Below, piece after piece: positions 42,442 through 51,507 of a stretch of DNA of 64,000 nt. Source of the stretch: Paractinoplanes pyxinae (lineage in GTDB: Bacteria; Actinomycetota; Actinomycetes; Mycobacteriales; Micromonosporaceae); NCBI RefSeq assembly GCF_026626335.1, contig NZ_JAPNTZ010000009.1, positions 1-64,000 on the forward strand. The letters run 5' to 3'. Position numbers and translations under genes: made by a program. The stretch's first letter is position 1. Each line of letters opens with the position of its first letter. The notes under the pieces were generated by a model. That model was not told where the DNA came from. It did not search any database and saw nothing but the letters and a program-made list of their open reading frames with translations.

Positions 42442-44115
42442 TTAGTGCGCGCCGTGCCCGGTCAGCGACCGGACCTCGAGCTCGGCGTACTTGGCGCTGT
42501 CGTCCTCCTTCGAGATCACCGTGCCGATCCACCCGCACAGGAAGCCGATCGGGATCGAGATGATGCCCGGGTTCGAGAGCGGGAAGAAGTGCCAGTCGTG
42601 GTCGGGGAACATGGCCGTGGCCGAACCGGACACCACCGGCGAGAAGAACACCAGCACGACCGCCGCGATCAGGCCGCCGTAGATCGACCACAGCGCGCCG
42701 GAGGTGTTGAACCGCCGCCAGAACAGGCTGTAGAGGATCGCCGGCAGGTTGGCCGAGGCCGCCACCGCGAAGGCCAGCGCGACCAGGAAGGCCACGTTCA
42801 GGCTCTGCGCGAAGATCGACAGGGCGATCGCCACCGCGCCGATGACCAGGGCCGAGATGCGGGCGACCCGCACCTCGTCGCGCTCCGACGCCTCGCCGCG
42901 GCGGATCACGTTGGCGTAGAAGTCGTGCGCCACGCTGGACGAGGAGGCCAGGGTCAGACCGGCCACCACGGCCAGGATCGTGGCGAACGCGACCGCCGCG
43001 ATCACCGCCAGCAGCACCGCGCCGCCCGTCTCGCCGCCCAGATAGTCGACGCCGAGCGCCTGGGCCAGCTGGGGTGCCGCGGTGTTGCCCGCCTTGTCCT
43101 GCGCGGTGATGTTCGCGCTGCCGACCAGGGCCGCCGCGCCGAAGCCGAGGGCCAGGGTGAACAGGTAGAACGTGCCGATGATGCCGATCGCCCAGAGCAC
43201 GCTCTTGCGGGCGATCTTGCTGGTCGGCACCGTGTAGAACCGGGTCAGGATGTGCGGCAGGCCGGCCGTGCCGAGCACCAGCGCGATGCCCAGCGAGAGC
43301 AGGTCCATCTTGCTGTAGAAGGTGGCCGAGGCGCTGGCCGACTCGACGCCGTAGCGCAGGCCCGGCTCGAGGAAGGCGTCACCCTTGCCGGACTGCTGGG
43401 CGGCGTCGCCGAGCAGCTGCGACAGGTTGAACTTGTAGTGGGCGAGCACCAGGATCGTCATCAGCAGGGCGCCGGTCATCAGCATGAAGGCCTTGACGAT
43501 CTGGACGTACGTCGTGCCCTTCATGCCGCCGACGATGACGTAGACGATCATCAGGGCGCCGACCAGGATGATCGTGGCCACCTTGGCGGTGTCCGCGTCC
43601 ATGCCCAGGAACGTGGTGTCCGGCTTGATGCCGAGCAGCAGCGACACCAGGGCGCCGGCGCCGACCATCTGCGCGATCAGATAGAAGATCGAGACGACGA
43701 TGGTGGAGGCGCTGGCCGCCGTACGCACCGGGCGCTGCCGCATGCGGAAGGCGAGCACGTCGGCCATGGTGTAGCGGCCCGAGTTGCGCAGGTATTCGGC
43801 GACCAGCAGCAGCGCGACGAGCCAGGCGACGAGGAACCCGATGGAGTACAGGAAGCCGTCGTAGCCATACAGCGCGATCAGGCCGGCGATGCCCAGGAAG
43901 GACGCGGCCGACATGTAGTCGCCGCCGATGGCCATGCCGTTCTGGAAGCCGGAGAACTGCCGGCCGCCGGCGTAGAAGTCGGTGGCCGTCTTGGTCTGCC
44001 GGCTGGCCCAGATGGTGATGGCCAGCGTGATGGCCACGAACACCAGGAACAGCGTGATGGTGAGGCCGCGCGAGGTGGAGGTGGAGACCTCGGCCGCGAG
44101 GGTGTGGCTGTGCAT
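42442..44115 (-). CDS. actP: Cation/acetate symporter ActP-like (SSS family)
   Basis: A 557-residue transporter with about 13 membrane helices. The sodium:solute symporter signature is seen in DFYAGGRQFSGFQNGMAIGGDYMSAASFLGIAGLIALYGYDG and GTAGLPHILTRFYTVPTSKIARKS. With its DUF485 partner it takes up acetate or other short carboxylates with Na+. ATG 44115 overlaps the DUF485 stop (TGATG). Acidic C-terminal tail faces the cytoplasm. Confidence 0.93.
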   Translation of the reverse strand: MHSHTLAAEVSTSTSRGLTITLFLVFVAITLAITIWASRQTKTATDFYAGGRQFSGFQNGMAIGGDYMSAASFLGIAGLIALYGYDGFLYSIGFLVAWLVALLLVAEYLRNSGRYTMADVLAFRMRQRPVRTAASASTIVVSIFYLIAQMVGAGALVSLLLGIKPDTTFLGMDADTAKVATIILVGALMIVYVIVGGMKGTTYVQIVKAFMLMTGALLMTILVLAHYKFNLSQLLGDAAQQSGKGDAFLEPGLRYGVESASASATFYSKMDLLSLGIALVLGTAGLPHILTRFYTVPTSKIARKSVLWAIGIIGTFYLFTLALGFGAAALVGSANITAQDKAGNTAAPQLAQALGVDYLGGETGGAVLLAVIAAVAFATILAVVAGLTLASSSSVAHDFYANVIRRGEASERDEVRVARISALVIGAVAIALSIFAQSLNVAFLVALAFAVAASANLPAILYSLFWRRFNTSGALWSIYGGLIAAVVLVFFSPVVSGSATAMFPDHDWHFFPLSNPGIISIPIGFLCGWIGTVISKEDDSAKYAELEVRSLTGHGAH

Positions 44116-44474
44116 CAGTCCCCGCTCCCCTTCTCGATCGGCTTGTCGCCGGCCGTCAGGTCCGCGTGGATCTTCTCGGCCAGCGGGTCGATCTTGCGAG
44201 CCGCGTAGCGCGAGTAGTACCAGGCGATCAGGAACGTGGACACGAACTGAAGCAGGCCGAAGACCAGGGCGACGTTGATGTTGCCGACGATCTTGGCGCT
44301 CATGAAACCGCGCGCGTAGGCGGAGAGCAGGACGTAGAGGGCGTACCAGAGGAAGAACGCGACCGTCATCGGGAAGACGAAACTGCGCACGGCGTGACGC
44401 AGCCGGCCGAATTCCTCGGAATCTTGGACGGCCCGGTACCTCTCGGTGGAGGACGAGGGCACTTCGGTAGTCAC
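44115..44474 (-). CDS. DUF485 membrane protein, ActP partner
   Basis: A 119-residue protein with two membrane helices (FPMTVAFFLWYALYVLLSAY, NVALVFGLLQFVSTFLIAWYYS), the standard DUF485/YjcH layout. It precedes actP in the same operon and overlaps it by 1 bp. It probably stabilises or regulates the symporter. Confidence 0.94.
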   Translation of the reverse strand: MTTEVPSSSTERYRAVQDSEEFGRLRHAVRSFVFPMTVAFFLWYALYVLLSAYARGFMSAKIVGNINVALVFGLLQFVSTFLIAWYYSRYAARKIDPLAEKIHADLTAGDKPIEKGSGD

Positions 44475-44650
44475 CGGGGTTCACCACCTTCGGGGTGGGG
44501 CGGACTTTCCGGCAACGTACGAAGATCTGAGGGTGTCCGAGGGCGACCGGTCAGCCCGTGCGCCGAGCGGTGGTCTGACTGCGCTGAGTGGAGGCGAGTC
44601 TTCGGTCCGGTTCGGGCGGTGGGCGGGGCGGTTGGATGGGGGGCGGAGCC

Positions 44651-45157
44651 TCACCCCTCCAGTACGTTATATCGACCGCGATAGTGGATCAGCGGGCGCG
44701 GCGCGGGGCCGGCCTCGACCTTCTCGATCACCGCCTCGACCAGAAGTGCCCAGCCCACGATGCGGTGGGACTCGAGCCGGCAGCCCGCCCACGTGTCGGC
44801 GCCGGCCGGAATCGGCCCGTAGTCCGTGTCGGTCCAGTCGTCGCCCGCGAACAGCCCGCCCGGCGCCGGCATCAGCCCGGCGAACCGGTCGGCCAGCTGC
44901 CGGTCGGCCGGCGCGAGCGTGACCACCGCGAACCGGCCGCTGGTCTCGAGCGCCTCCCAGAAGTCGCTCTCGTCGTCGATCAGCCCCAGCACCCGGCCCG
45001 GGTCGCCGTCGGCCACCAGCATGGACGAGACGGTGAGCCCGGCCGGTCCGGTCGTGGTCCAGAGCGTGACCGGGGCGGCCAGCCGCCCGCGCAGCCGCCG
45101 CACGGCCGATTTGTCCTCGTCCGGGGTGGCGAAGGGGTCGGTGGAGTGAATAGTCAC
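44651..45157 (-). CDS. Flavin reductase-like (FMN-binding) protein
   Basis: A 168-residue protein of the flavin-reductase fold: APVTLWTTTGPAGLTVSSMLVADGDPGRVLGLIDDESDFWEAL and RFAVVTLAPADRQLADRFAG bind FMN. No monooxygenase partner is adjacent. The N-terminal 20 residues are polar. It is divergent from a small gene across 91 bp with a promoter-like A+T pocket (about 45176-45232). Confidence 0.88.
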   Translation of the reverse strand: MTIHSTDPFATPDEDKSAVRRLRGRLAAPVTLWTTTGPAGLTVSSMLVADGDPGRVLGLIDDESDFWEALETSGRFAVVTLAPADRQLADRFAGLMPAPGGLFAGDDWTDTDYGPIPAGADTWAGCRLESHRIVGWALLVEAVIEKVEAGPAPRPLIHYRGRYNVLEG

Positions 45158-45248
45158 CCGGCCATTCTCGCTTTCTGCACAGATAGTGCACGGCAGTGGC
45201 CGCGCCCATTGATCAACAACTATCTTCGTTCCGGGAAGGGAGGGTCCC

Positions 45249-45491
45249 GTGCATCAGCATGTGCAGCTGAACCCGGGCGAGGTGCTGCACATCGGCGGCG
45301 AGGCCAGCGTGCAGTTCGCCGGGCCGCGAGCGCTGACCTTCCGGCTGATCCGGGTCGACCCGCGCGTCACCTACGACGGCTGGCTCTGGCTCGAGGGTTA
45401 CGTGCTCGGCCCGAGCGGCGTCGCGACGCAGCGCCGCCGCATCTTCGTGCGCCGCGAGGGGCTGCGGCCGGCCGCTAACGACCGGGCGTGA
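45249..45491 (+). CDS. Small conserved protein of unknown function
   Basis: An 80-residue beta-strand-rich, basic protein (VQLNPGEVLHIGGEASVQF, LTFRLIRVDPRVTYDGWLWLEGYVL). GTG start with GGGAGGG 5 bp upstream. Its end overlaps the convergent ABC permease gene by 17 bp. It looks real by codon use and ribosome site; no family recognised. Confidence 0.7.
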   Translation: MHQHVQLNPGEVLHIGGEASVQFAGPRALTFRLIRVDPRVTYDGWLWLEGYVLGPSGVATQRRRIFVRREGLRPAANDRA

Positions 45492-47085
45492 CCGCGGCCA
45501 GCAGTTCCGGCATGCGACGGTCGAGCCAGTCACCAGCGACGCCCGAGCCGATCAGGTAGGCCGCACAGCCGAAGGCCGCGCCCACCGGCAGCCCGATCCA
45601 CAGCCAGACGTCGCCGAGCAAATAGGCCAGGATCTGCAGGGGCACGGTCGCGACCAGGGTGCCGATCATGACGCCGAGGGTGAGCAGGCCCTTGGCCATC
45701 CCGCCGCCCGACGACATGGCGAACGGGCTGGTCGATTCGGGCAGCGCGAACGCGCCTCGTACCGAAACCGGCAGCACCAGCCCGAGCCCGGCGCCGTACG
45801 TCGCGACCATCAGACCCAGGTCGCCCGGAATGTTTTCCGGCCGGCCGCCCAGCAGGCCGGCCACGACGGCGATGAGCAGCAGCAACGGGATCACGAAGAC
45901 GGCGTGCGCGGCCACCCGCGAGTGGATCTCGACGCGGCCCGGCACCCCGGCGATCATGTTGGCGGCGTACGCGTTGCCCTCGTACCCGAACTGGTTGGCC
46001 AGCGCGATCACCGCGATCAGCCCGATGAACGTGGCCACCGGCCCGGCCGAGCCGCCGCTAAGCGAGATCGACAGCGGCAGGAAGAACCCGGCCACGGTGA
46101 ACGTGATCAGTGCGGCCCGGCGCCGGTTCTCGCGCCACCAGTACCGGATCTCGCGGGCGACCAGCGCGCCGAACCGGGTGCGGGGCAGCCGCCGGCCGAG
46201 CAGCGAACCGGTCGGCGAGCCGACGTCCCCGCCCCGGCCGGCCGTTCCGGTCGAGGCGGCGCCGAGCATCGCGCGTTCCAGCGTCGCGCTCCACCACCAA
46301 AGGAGCCCCACGAGCGTCCCGGCGACGATCAGAAACTTCACCGGTACGGCCCACAGCCGCCCGTCGGCCACGTCGAGGCCCACCGACCACGGCGCGGCCA
46401 GCGGCGTCCAGCCCAGCACGTCGGCCAGCACCGCGAACGCGTCCCAGTCGGCCCGTTCGGCCCCGGCCAGCAGCGCCAGTTGCAGCGGCCCGAGCAGCGC
46501 GGCCACCACGGCGAACAGCACCACGGCCAGGTCACGCGATCGGCGCGAGCGCAGCCCGGTGGCGAAGGCGCTGGTCACCGCCCGGCTGACCGCCACGCAG
46601 GTCAGCAGTCCGAGGACGATGCCGACCAACTGGGCGATCGCCGCGCCGGAGCCGCCGAGGTCGGCCGCCGTGCTGACCATGCCGGCCGTGGCGGCCAGTG
46701 TGGACAGAGCGGGCAGCCCGGCCAGCGCGGCGGCGAACAGGCCGATGATGAGTGTGCGGCGCGGCAGGGGCAGCAGCGCGAACCGGGCCGGGTCGATCGA
46801 CTCGTCCACGCCGAAGAACAACAGCGGAAAGAACACCCAGCCCAGCACCAGGGCCGCGCCACCCAGTTGGAGCAGCATGCCGGCCGCCCGCTCGTCGTCG
46901 ACGACACCGGGCACCGCGAACAGCGCGTACCCACCGATCGCGAAGAACCCGGCCATCACCGCGCCGAGGACGAACAGCACGATCCGGGCCGGTTTGCCCC
47001 GCAGCCCGCCCACGATCAGGCGCAGCTTGAGCTTGACGAACGGCCACGGCGAAACAGGTGGCCGGGGCGTGGCGGTCAGAGCCAC
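45475..47085 (-). CDS. ABC transporter permease (exporter type)
   Basis: A 536-residue polytopic protein with about 12 hydrophobic segments in two halves, joined by a cytoplasmic linker (STGTAGRGGDVGSPTGSLLG...REIRYWWRENRRRAAL). It is an ABC-2-like exporter permease. The GTG at 47085 lies inside the 3' end of the ATPase gene (10-bp overlap) with GGAG 6 bp upstream. Substrate is unknown. Confidence 0.85.
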   Translation of the reverse strand: MALTATPRPPVSPWPFVKLKLRLIVGGLRGKPARIVLFVLGAVMAGFFAIGGYALFAVPGVVDDERAAGMLLQLGGAALVLGWVFFPLLFFGVDESIDPARFALLPLPRRTLIIGLFAAALAGLPALSTLAATAGMVSTAADLGGSGAAIAQLVGIVLGLLTCVAVSRAVTSAFATGLRSRRSRDLAVVLFAVVAALLGPLQLALLAGAERADWDAFAVLADVLGWTPLAAPWSVGLDVADGRLWAVPVKFLIVAGTLVGLLWWWSATLERAMLGAASTGTAGRGGDVGSPTGSLLGRRLPRTRFGALVAREIRYWWRENRRRAALITFTVAGFFLPLSISLSGGSAGPVATFIGLIAVIALANQFGYEGNAYAANMIAGVPGRVEIHSRVAAHAVFVIPLLLLIAVVAGLLGGRPENIPGDLGLMVATYGAGLGLVLPVSVRGAFALPESTSPFAMSSGGGMAKGLLTLGVMIGTLVATVPLQILAYLLGDVWLWIGLPVGAAFGCAAYLIGSGVAGDWLDRRMPELLAAVTPGR

Positions 47086-47855
47086 GCCAGCTCCGAGCCG
47101 GTGCTCGTGCGACCGCCCACCACCTGCACGAAAACGTCTTCGAGCGAGCGCTCGCCGCGCACCGAGGCGAGCGTGCCGTGCAGCCGCAGCACGCCGTCCG
47201 AGATGATCGCCACGTGCGAGCACAGCCGCTCGACGACCTCCATGACGTGGCTGGAGAAGATGACCGTGCCGCCGCCGGCCACGTAGCGCTGCAGGATCTC
47301 GCGGATGCGGGCGGCCGAGACGGGGTCGACCGCCTCGAACGGCTCGTCGAGCACGAGCACCCGCGGCGCGTGCAGCAGGGCGCAGGCCAGGCCGATCTTC
47401 TTGCGCATGCCGGCCGAGTAGTCGACGACCAGGGTGCGGTTGGCGGTGCCGAGCTCGAGCACGTCGAGCAGTTCCCGGGCGCGCTGGTCGACCGTCGCCG
47501 CGTCCATGCCGCGCAGCAGGCCGTGATAGGCCAGCAACTCGGGGCCGGTGAGACGGTCGAAAAGGCGTACGCCGTCGGGAAGCACACCCAACCGGGCCTT
47601 GGCCGCGGCCGGGTCGGCCCACACGTCGTACCCCAGAAGGAAAGCGCGACCAGCGTCGGGCCGTAACAGGCCGACGGCCATCGACAGCGTGGTCGTCTTG
47701 CCGGCGCCGTTCGGGCCGAGCAGGCCGTAGAACGAGCCGGCCGGCACCTCGAGGCTCACCTCGGACACCGCGAGCTTGGTGTCGAATCGCTTGACCAGGC
47801 CGTACAGCGACATCGCCGCGGCCTGTTCCCCCTCGCGTGGCGCCGGCACCGTCAT
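47076..47855 (-). CDS. ABC transporter ATP-binding protein
   Basis: A 259-residue ATPase. Walker A is GLLGPNGAGKTTTLSMA, the signature region is VDYSAGMRKKIGLA (SAGMRKK in place of LSGGQ), Walker B is RVLVLDEPFEAVDP, followed by the switch His (SSHVME). It powers the permease encoded next. The variant signature is normal for ABC-2 exporters. ATG 47855 follows a short leader; a GTG at 47873 is in frame upstream. Confidence 0.93.
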   Translation of the reverse strand: MTVPAPREGEQAAAMSLYGLVKRFDTKLAVSEVSLEVPAGSFYGLLGPNGAGKTTTLSMAVGLLRPDAGRAFLLGYDVWADPAAAKARLGVLPDGVRLFDRLTGPELLAYHGLLRGMDAATVDQRARELLDVLELGTANRTLVVDYSAGMRKKIGLACALLHAPRVLVLDEPFEAVDPVSAARIREILQRYVAGGGTVIFSSHVMEVVERLCSHVAIISDGVLRLHGTLASVRGERSLEDVFVQVVGGRTSTGSELAWL

Positions 47856-47897
47856 GGCACCGAACCTAACCAATGCTGTGCGTCCTGACCAGCGGTG

Positions 47898-49520
47898 TTA
47901 GACCCGCAGGCTTTCCGGAGCGTGCAGCCGGAGCATGGTCGCGCCGATGTCGTGCGGCACCCGCCGGCTGGTCAGCAGCGACCCGGCGATCATCACCAGG
48001 AAGGCCAGGGGCACGGTCCAGGCGGCGGGCTGCCCGATGGCGTCGGCGGGCCAGCCGTCCAGCGGCGGGCCGAGCACGGTGATCAGCACCGCCGCCATCG
48101 AGGCGCCGCCACCGGCCAGCACGCCGGCGATCGCGCCGACGTCGGTCAGCCGCCGCCACCAGATCCCCAGCACCAGCAGGGGGCAGAAACTCGAGGCGGC
48201 CACGGCGAAGGCCAGACCGACGACCCGCGAGACGTCCATGTTGGAGACATACAGCGAAAGCATCACCGGTACGGAGGCGGCGAGCACGGTGGCCAGCCGG
48301 AAGTCCCGGATCGAGCCGCTGCGGCCGACCCGCAGTACGTCGGTGAAGACCACCCCGGCCACGCTGGTCAGCAGGCCGGACGACGTGGAGAGGAAGGCGG
48401 CCAGCGCCCCCGCGGTGACCAGCGCGCCGAGCAGGCGGCCGAGATGACCGGCGCCGAGCGCGGCCTCGGGCAGCAACAGCACCACGGCGTCGGTGCGCCC
48501 GGTCATCAGGAGCTGCGGCGTATAAATGCGGCCAAGTACGCCGTACAGGGTGGGAAGTAAATAAAAAGTGCCAACCAGGCCGAGCACTACCAGAGTTGTG
48601 CGCCGGGCCGAGGCGCCGTCGGGATTGGTATAGAAGCGCACGAGCACATGCGGCAGACCCATGGTGCCCAGGAAAGTGGCCAGGATCAGCGAGTACGTGG
48701 CGAAGAGGGTGCCGTCGCCGCCGGGCAGCAGCCAGTCGGCCCCGAAGTTGGCGTCGACCGTGCTCACCACGGGCACCGGATCGCCGGCGGCAAAGCTGAG
48801 CTGCTGACCCTCCTCGACCGGGACGCCGTCGACCGTCGCGTCCTGCTCGATCGTGACGGTGGTGGCGATGGGGAAGGTCGCGCCGGCCTCGGGAGTGACG
48901 AGCGGGCGGCCGTCGGACTGCCACTGGAGGGCCAGGAAGATCACCGGCACAGCCAGCGCGGTCAGCTTGAGCCAGTACTGAAAGGCCTGCACGAAGGTGA
49001 TCGCCCGCATGCCGCCCAGGGCCACATTCGCGGTGACCACCACGCCGACCAGCAGGGCTCCCCACGCGTACGAACCGCCAGTGACCGTGGTGAACGTGAG
49101 CCCGGCACCCTGCAGTTGCGGCACCAGGTAGAGGCAGCCGATGAAGACCACGAAGACGCTGGCCAGCCGCCGCAGCAGGGGCGAACCCAGGCGTACCTCA
49201 CAGAAATCGGGCAACGTGAAGGCGCCGGACCGCCGCAGCGGGGCGGCCACGAAGAGCAGCAAGGCCAGGTAGCCGGCAGCGAACCCGACCGGATACCAGA
49301 GCACGTCGACCCCGTAGCGCAGGATCAACCCGGCCACACCCAGGAACGACGCCGCCGAGAGGTATTCGCCGCTGATCGCCGCCGCGTTCCAGGACGGGCT
49401 CACCGAGCGCGACGCGACCAGGAAATCCGAGGTGGTGCGGGCGAACCGCAGCCCGTACACGCCGATGCCGACGGTCACCAGAATGACGACGATCAAGGAC
49501 GGGACGAGGTACGGATTCAC
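47898..49520 (-). CDS. Sodium:solute symporter (ActP-like paralogue)
   Basis: A 540-residue SSS transporter with about 13 helices: DFLVASRSVSPSWNAAAISGEYLSAASFLGVAGLILRYG and FLGTMGLPHVLVRFYTNPDGASARRT. It is a second, more distant ActP relative in the window. A periplasmic loop (about 225-275, EQDATVDGVPVEEGQQLSF) is longer than in the other. GTG 49520 overlaps the upstream gene stop (GTGA). Confidence 0.9.
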   Translation of the reverse strand: MNPYLVPSLIVVILVTVGIGVYGLRFARTTSDFLVASRSVSPSWNAAAISGEYLSAASFLGVAGLILRYGVDVLWYPVGFAAGYLALLLFVAAPLRRSGAFTLPDFCEVRLGSPLLRRLASVFVVFIGCLYLVPQLQGAGLTFTTVTGGSYAWGALLVGVVVTANVALGGMRAITFVQAFQYWLKLTALAVPVIFLALQWQSDGRPLVTPEAGATFPIATTVTIEQDATVDGVPVEEGQQLSFAAGDPVPVVSTVDANFGADWLLPGGDGTLFATYSLILATFLGTMGLPHVLVRFYTNPDGASARRTTLVVLGLVGTFYLLPTLYGVLGRIYTPQLLMTGRTDAVVLLLPEAALGAGHLGRLLGALVTAGALAAFLSTSSGLLTSVAGVVFTDVLRVGRSGSIRDFRLATVLAASVPVMLSLYVSNMDVSRVVGLAFAVAASSFCPLLVLGIWWRRLTDVGAIAGVLAGGGASMAAVLITVLGPPLDGWPADAIGQPAAWTVPLAFLVMIAGSLLTSRRVPHDIGATMLRLHAPESLRV

Positions 49521-49909
49521 TGCTCGGGCCTGCGGATGAGCGCGATGAAGTCCTGCTCGTTGCGTTCCGCCCAGCGCACGTAAGCCCAGCCCACGCCGAT
49601 CAGGAACGGGAACGACAGCACGCCCAGCAGCACCCACGGCAGGTGGACGCCGAAGACCTTGACGGCGGCCACGCCCGGGGCCACCGCGAATAGCAGCGGC
49701 AGGGCCCCGAGGGCGGTCACCACCACCAGCGCGAGGCGCAGGGCGAGCGCCAGCTGGGCGCGCATCAAACCCTTGACCAGCGCCTCACCGACCGGCGTCT
49801 GCTCCGCGAGGTCGGATCGGGTGCGATCGGTGGGACGGCGGCGGGCCGCTGCCTCGCCCAAGACCACTCGCGTACGCCGGGGGGCGGCGCTCGGGTCTTC
49901 GGCGTTCAT
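49517..49909 (-). CDS. Small two-helix membrane protein, symporter partner
   Basis: A 130-residue protein. An Arg-rich cytoplasmic N-terminus is followed by two membrane helices (ALRLALVVVTALGALPLLFAV, PWVLLGVLSFPFLIGVGWAYV) and a short charged tail. Its place and overlap with the symporter mirror the DUF485-actP pair, so I infer a similar partner role although the sequence is not clearly DUF485. Confidence 0.75.
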   Translation of the reverse strand: MNAEDPSAAPRRTRVVLGEAAARRRPTDRTRSDLAEQTPVGEALVKGLMRAQLALALRLALVVVTALGALPLLFAVAPGVAAVKVFGVHLPWVLLGVLSFPFLIGVGWAYVRWAERNEQDFIALIRRPEQ

Positions 49910-49930
49910 GCCCGGGAGTCTGGCAGCCGC

Positions 49931-51442
49931 TCACTGTCCGCACCAGGTCTGACCGCTCGCGTTTATCAGCGTGCGGGCCCGTGCGCTGCCCAGGTTCCAG
50001 CTGCGCCAGTCGCCGGGCGTGAGGTCGTCCTTGATCTCGCGGAGGACGCACGCCCGCCGGTCGGAGGGCAGATCCATCAGCGCGGGCACCGCGTCCGGCG
50101 AGAGGTTGCCCAGATAGACCAGGTCGATCGGACGGTCGCGGGGCTGCAGGTTGTGCTCGGCGATCACCCCGTCGGGGTTGGCCACGGCCAGGCCGATCAG
50201 CGCCAGGACGCCGGCCGCGATCGCCACCCGGGGCAGCCAGGGCGCCCGCAGGTTCCGGCCCGCCACCAGGATCAGCAGCAGCACGAAGACGAACCACAGC
50301 TCGCACCAGAAGACCAGCAGGCGCAGCCGGGTCAGGCCGTACTCGTCGGTGTAGAGGGTGATGCGGTGCAGGGCGGTCCCGGCGATGACCAGGGTGAGGC
50401 CGGTGAGCACGCCCAGGATCACCCGGATGAGCAGGCGGTCGGCGGGCTTGTCGCGCGGGGCCCAGCGGGCGGCGCCGGCCAGCACGAGCAGGGTCAGGCC
50501 GACGACGAAGCTCAGCTGCCAGAAACCCTGGCGGGCCTCGTCGGCGAAGGCGCGTACGGGTTCCTGGCCCGTCGCCTGGACCAGGACGAACGCGCCGAAC
50601 AGCAGCGTCAGCAGGCCGAGCGGCACGGCCCACTCCCAGCGGTGCACCTTCCGGCCCTCGGTGGCGTCCAACCTGGACAGATTGGGCGGTGCGGAACGGA
50701 GGAAGGCGGCGGCGCCGACGATCATCGAGGCCGGCCCGCCGACGAAGACCCACCGGAAGACGGTGCCGATTCCCAGATCCGGTACGAGGTGTTCGAGCGC
50801 GGTGGCGAAGCGGGAGTCGGCCGAGGCGAGCAGCCCGCCGAATGCCGCCAGCAGGACGACCGAGACGCCCGCGGTGGCCGCGATGCGCACACCGGCGCCC
50901 CCGTCGGGCCGGTTGATGCGGCTCAGGCCTCGGCTCAGCCACGGCAGCGAACGGAAGGCGGCGAGGAACGGCATGGTGTACGCGGCGAAGACGCTGCGCA
51001 TCGAGCGGCCGCCGGCCAGGGCGAGTGCGCCGGTGAGGGTGGCGACCACCAGGCACAAGACGAACAGCCAGCCGGCCGAGCGGAACGTGCCGACGGCGAT
51101 CAGCGCGAGGGTCGCGGTGCCCCAGGCGATCCGTTCCGGGCCGGGGCTGTAGCGAGGGCGTACGACCAAGGGCGGCGGGCCGGTTTGGGTGGAGATCGGA
51201 CCGGCCAGGATCACGGCGGCCAGGCCGGCCAGCGCGGTGACCAGCCAGCCGACGCCGGGGCGATCCAGGGGCAGGCTCAGCGCGGCGATCACGGCGGCCC
51301 CCGCGACCGCCGCGACCGTGAGGGCCGAGGCCGGGCGGACCGGGCCGGGCCAGTAGCGCGCCCAGGGTGCGGTCGAGGGCCAAGGGCCGTGCAGGACCGG
51401 GAGCGGTTTGGTTTGCGGTATGGGTGTCGGTGCGAGACTCAT
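49931..51442 (-). CDS. DUF4153/DUF4173-type membrane protein
   Basis: A 503-residue protein with about 10-12 membrane helices and a soluble C-terminal region (about 415-503, IAEHNLQPRDRPIDLVYLGNLSPDAVPALMDLPSDRR). The block DEYGLTRLRLLVFWCELWFVFVLLLIL marks the DUF4153/4173 family. A Cys pair near the end (RRACVLREI, TWCGQ) may be outside. ATG 51442 follows GGAGGTGTTCCG. It is next to a two-component pair on the same strand; function unknown. Confidence 0.88.
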   Translation of the reverse strand: MSLAPTPIPQTKPLPVLHGPWPSTAPWARYWPGPVRPASALTVAAVAGAAVIAALSLPLDRPGVGWLVTALAGLAAVILAGPISTQTGPPPLVVRPRYSPGPERIAWGTATLALIAVGTFRSAGWLFVLCLVVATLTGALALAGGRSMRSVFAAYTMPFLAAFRSLPWLSRGLSRINRPDGGAGVRIAATAGVSVVLLAAFGGLLASADSRFATALEHLVPDLGIGTVFRWVFVGGPASMIVGAAAFLRSAPPNLSRLDATEGRKVHRWEWAVPLGLLTLLFGAFVLVQATGQEPVRAFADEARQGFWQLSFVVGLTLLVLAGAARWAPRDKPADRLLIRVILGVLTGLTLVIAGTALHRITLYTDEYGLTRLRLLVFWCELWFVFVLLLILVAGRNLRAPWLPRVAIAAGVLALIGLAVANPDGVIAEHNLQPRDRPIDLVYLGNLSPDAVPALMDLPSDRRACVLREIKDDLTPGDWRSWNLGSARARTLINASGQTWCGQ

Positions 51443-51507
51443 CGGAACACCTCCGGAGGGCATGGTTTTCAGGGCCGTGACCCTCACGGCCCTGCTTTGT
51501 CGGTTCG

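Noticed and set aside
42406..44208. 600-codon plus-strand frame opposite actP
   Set aside because: Composition is Arg/Asp/Gln/His-biased without membrane or domain features; actP is unmistakable.
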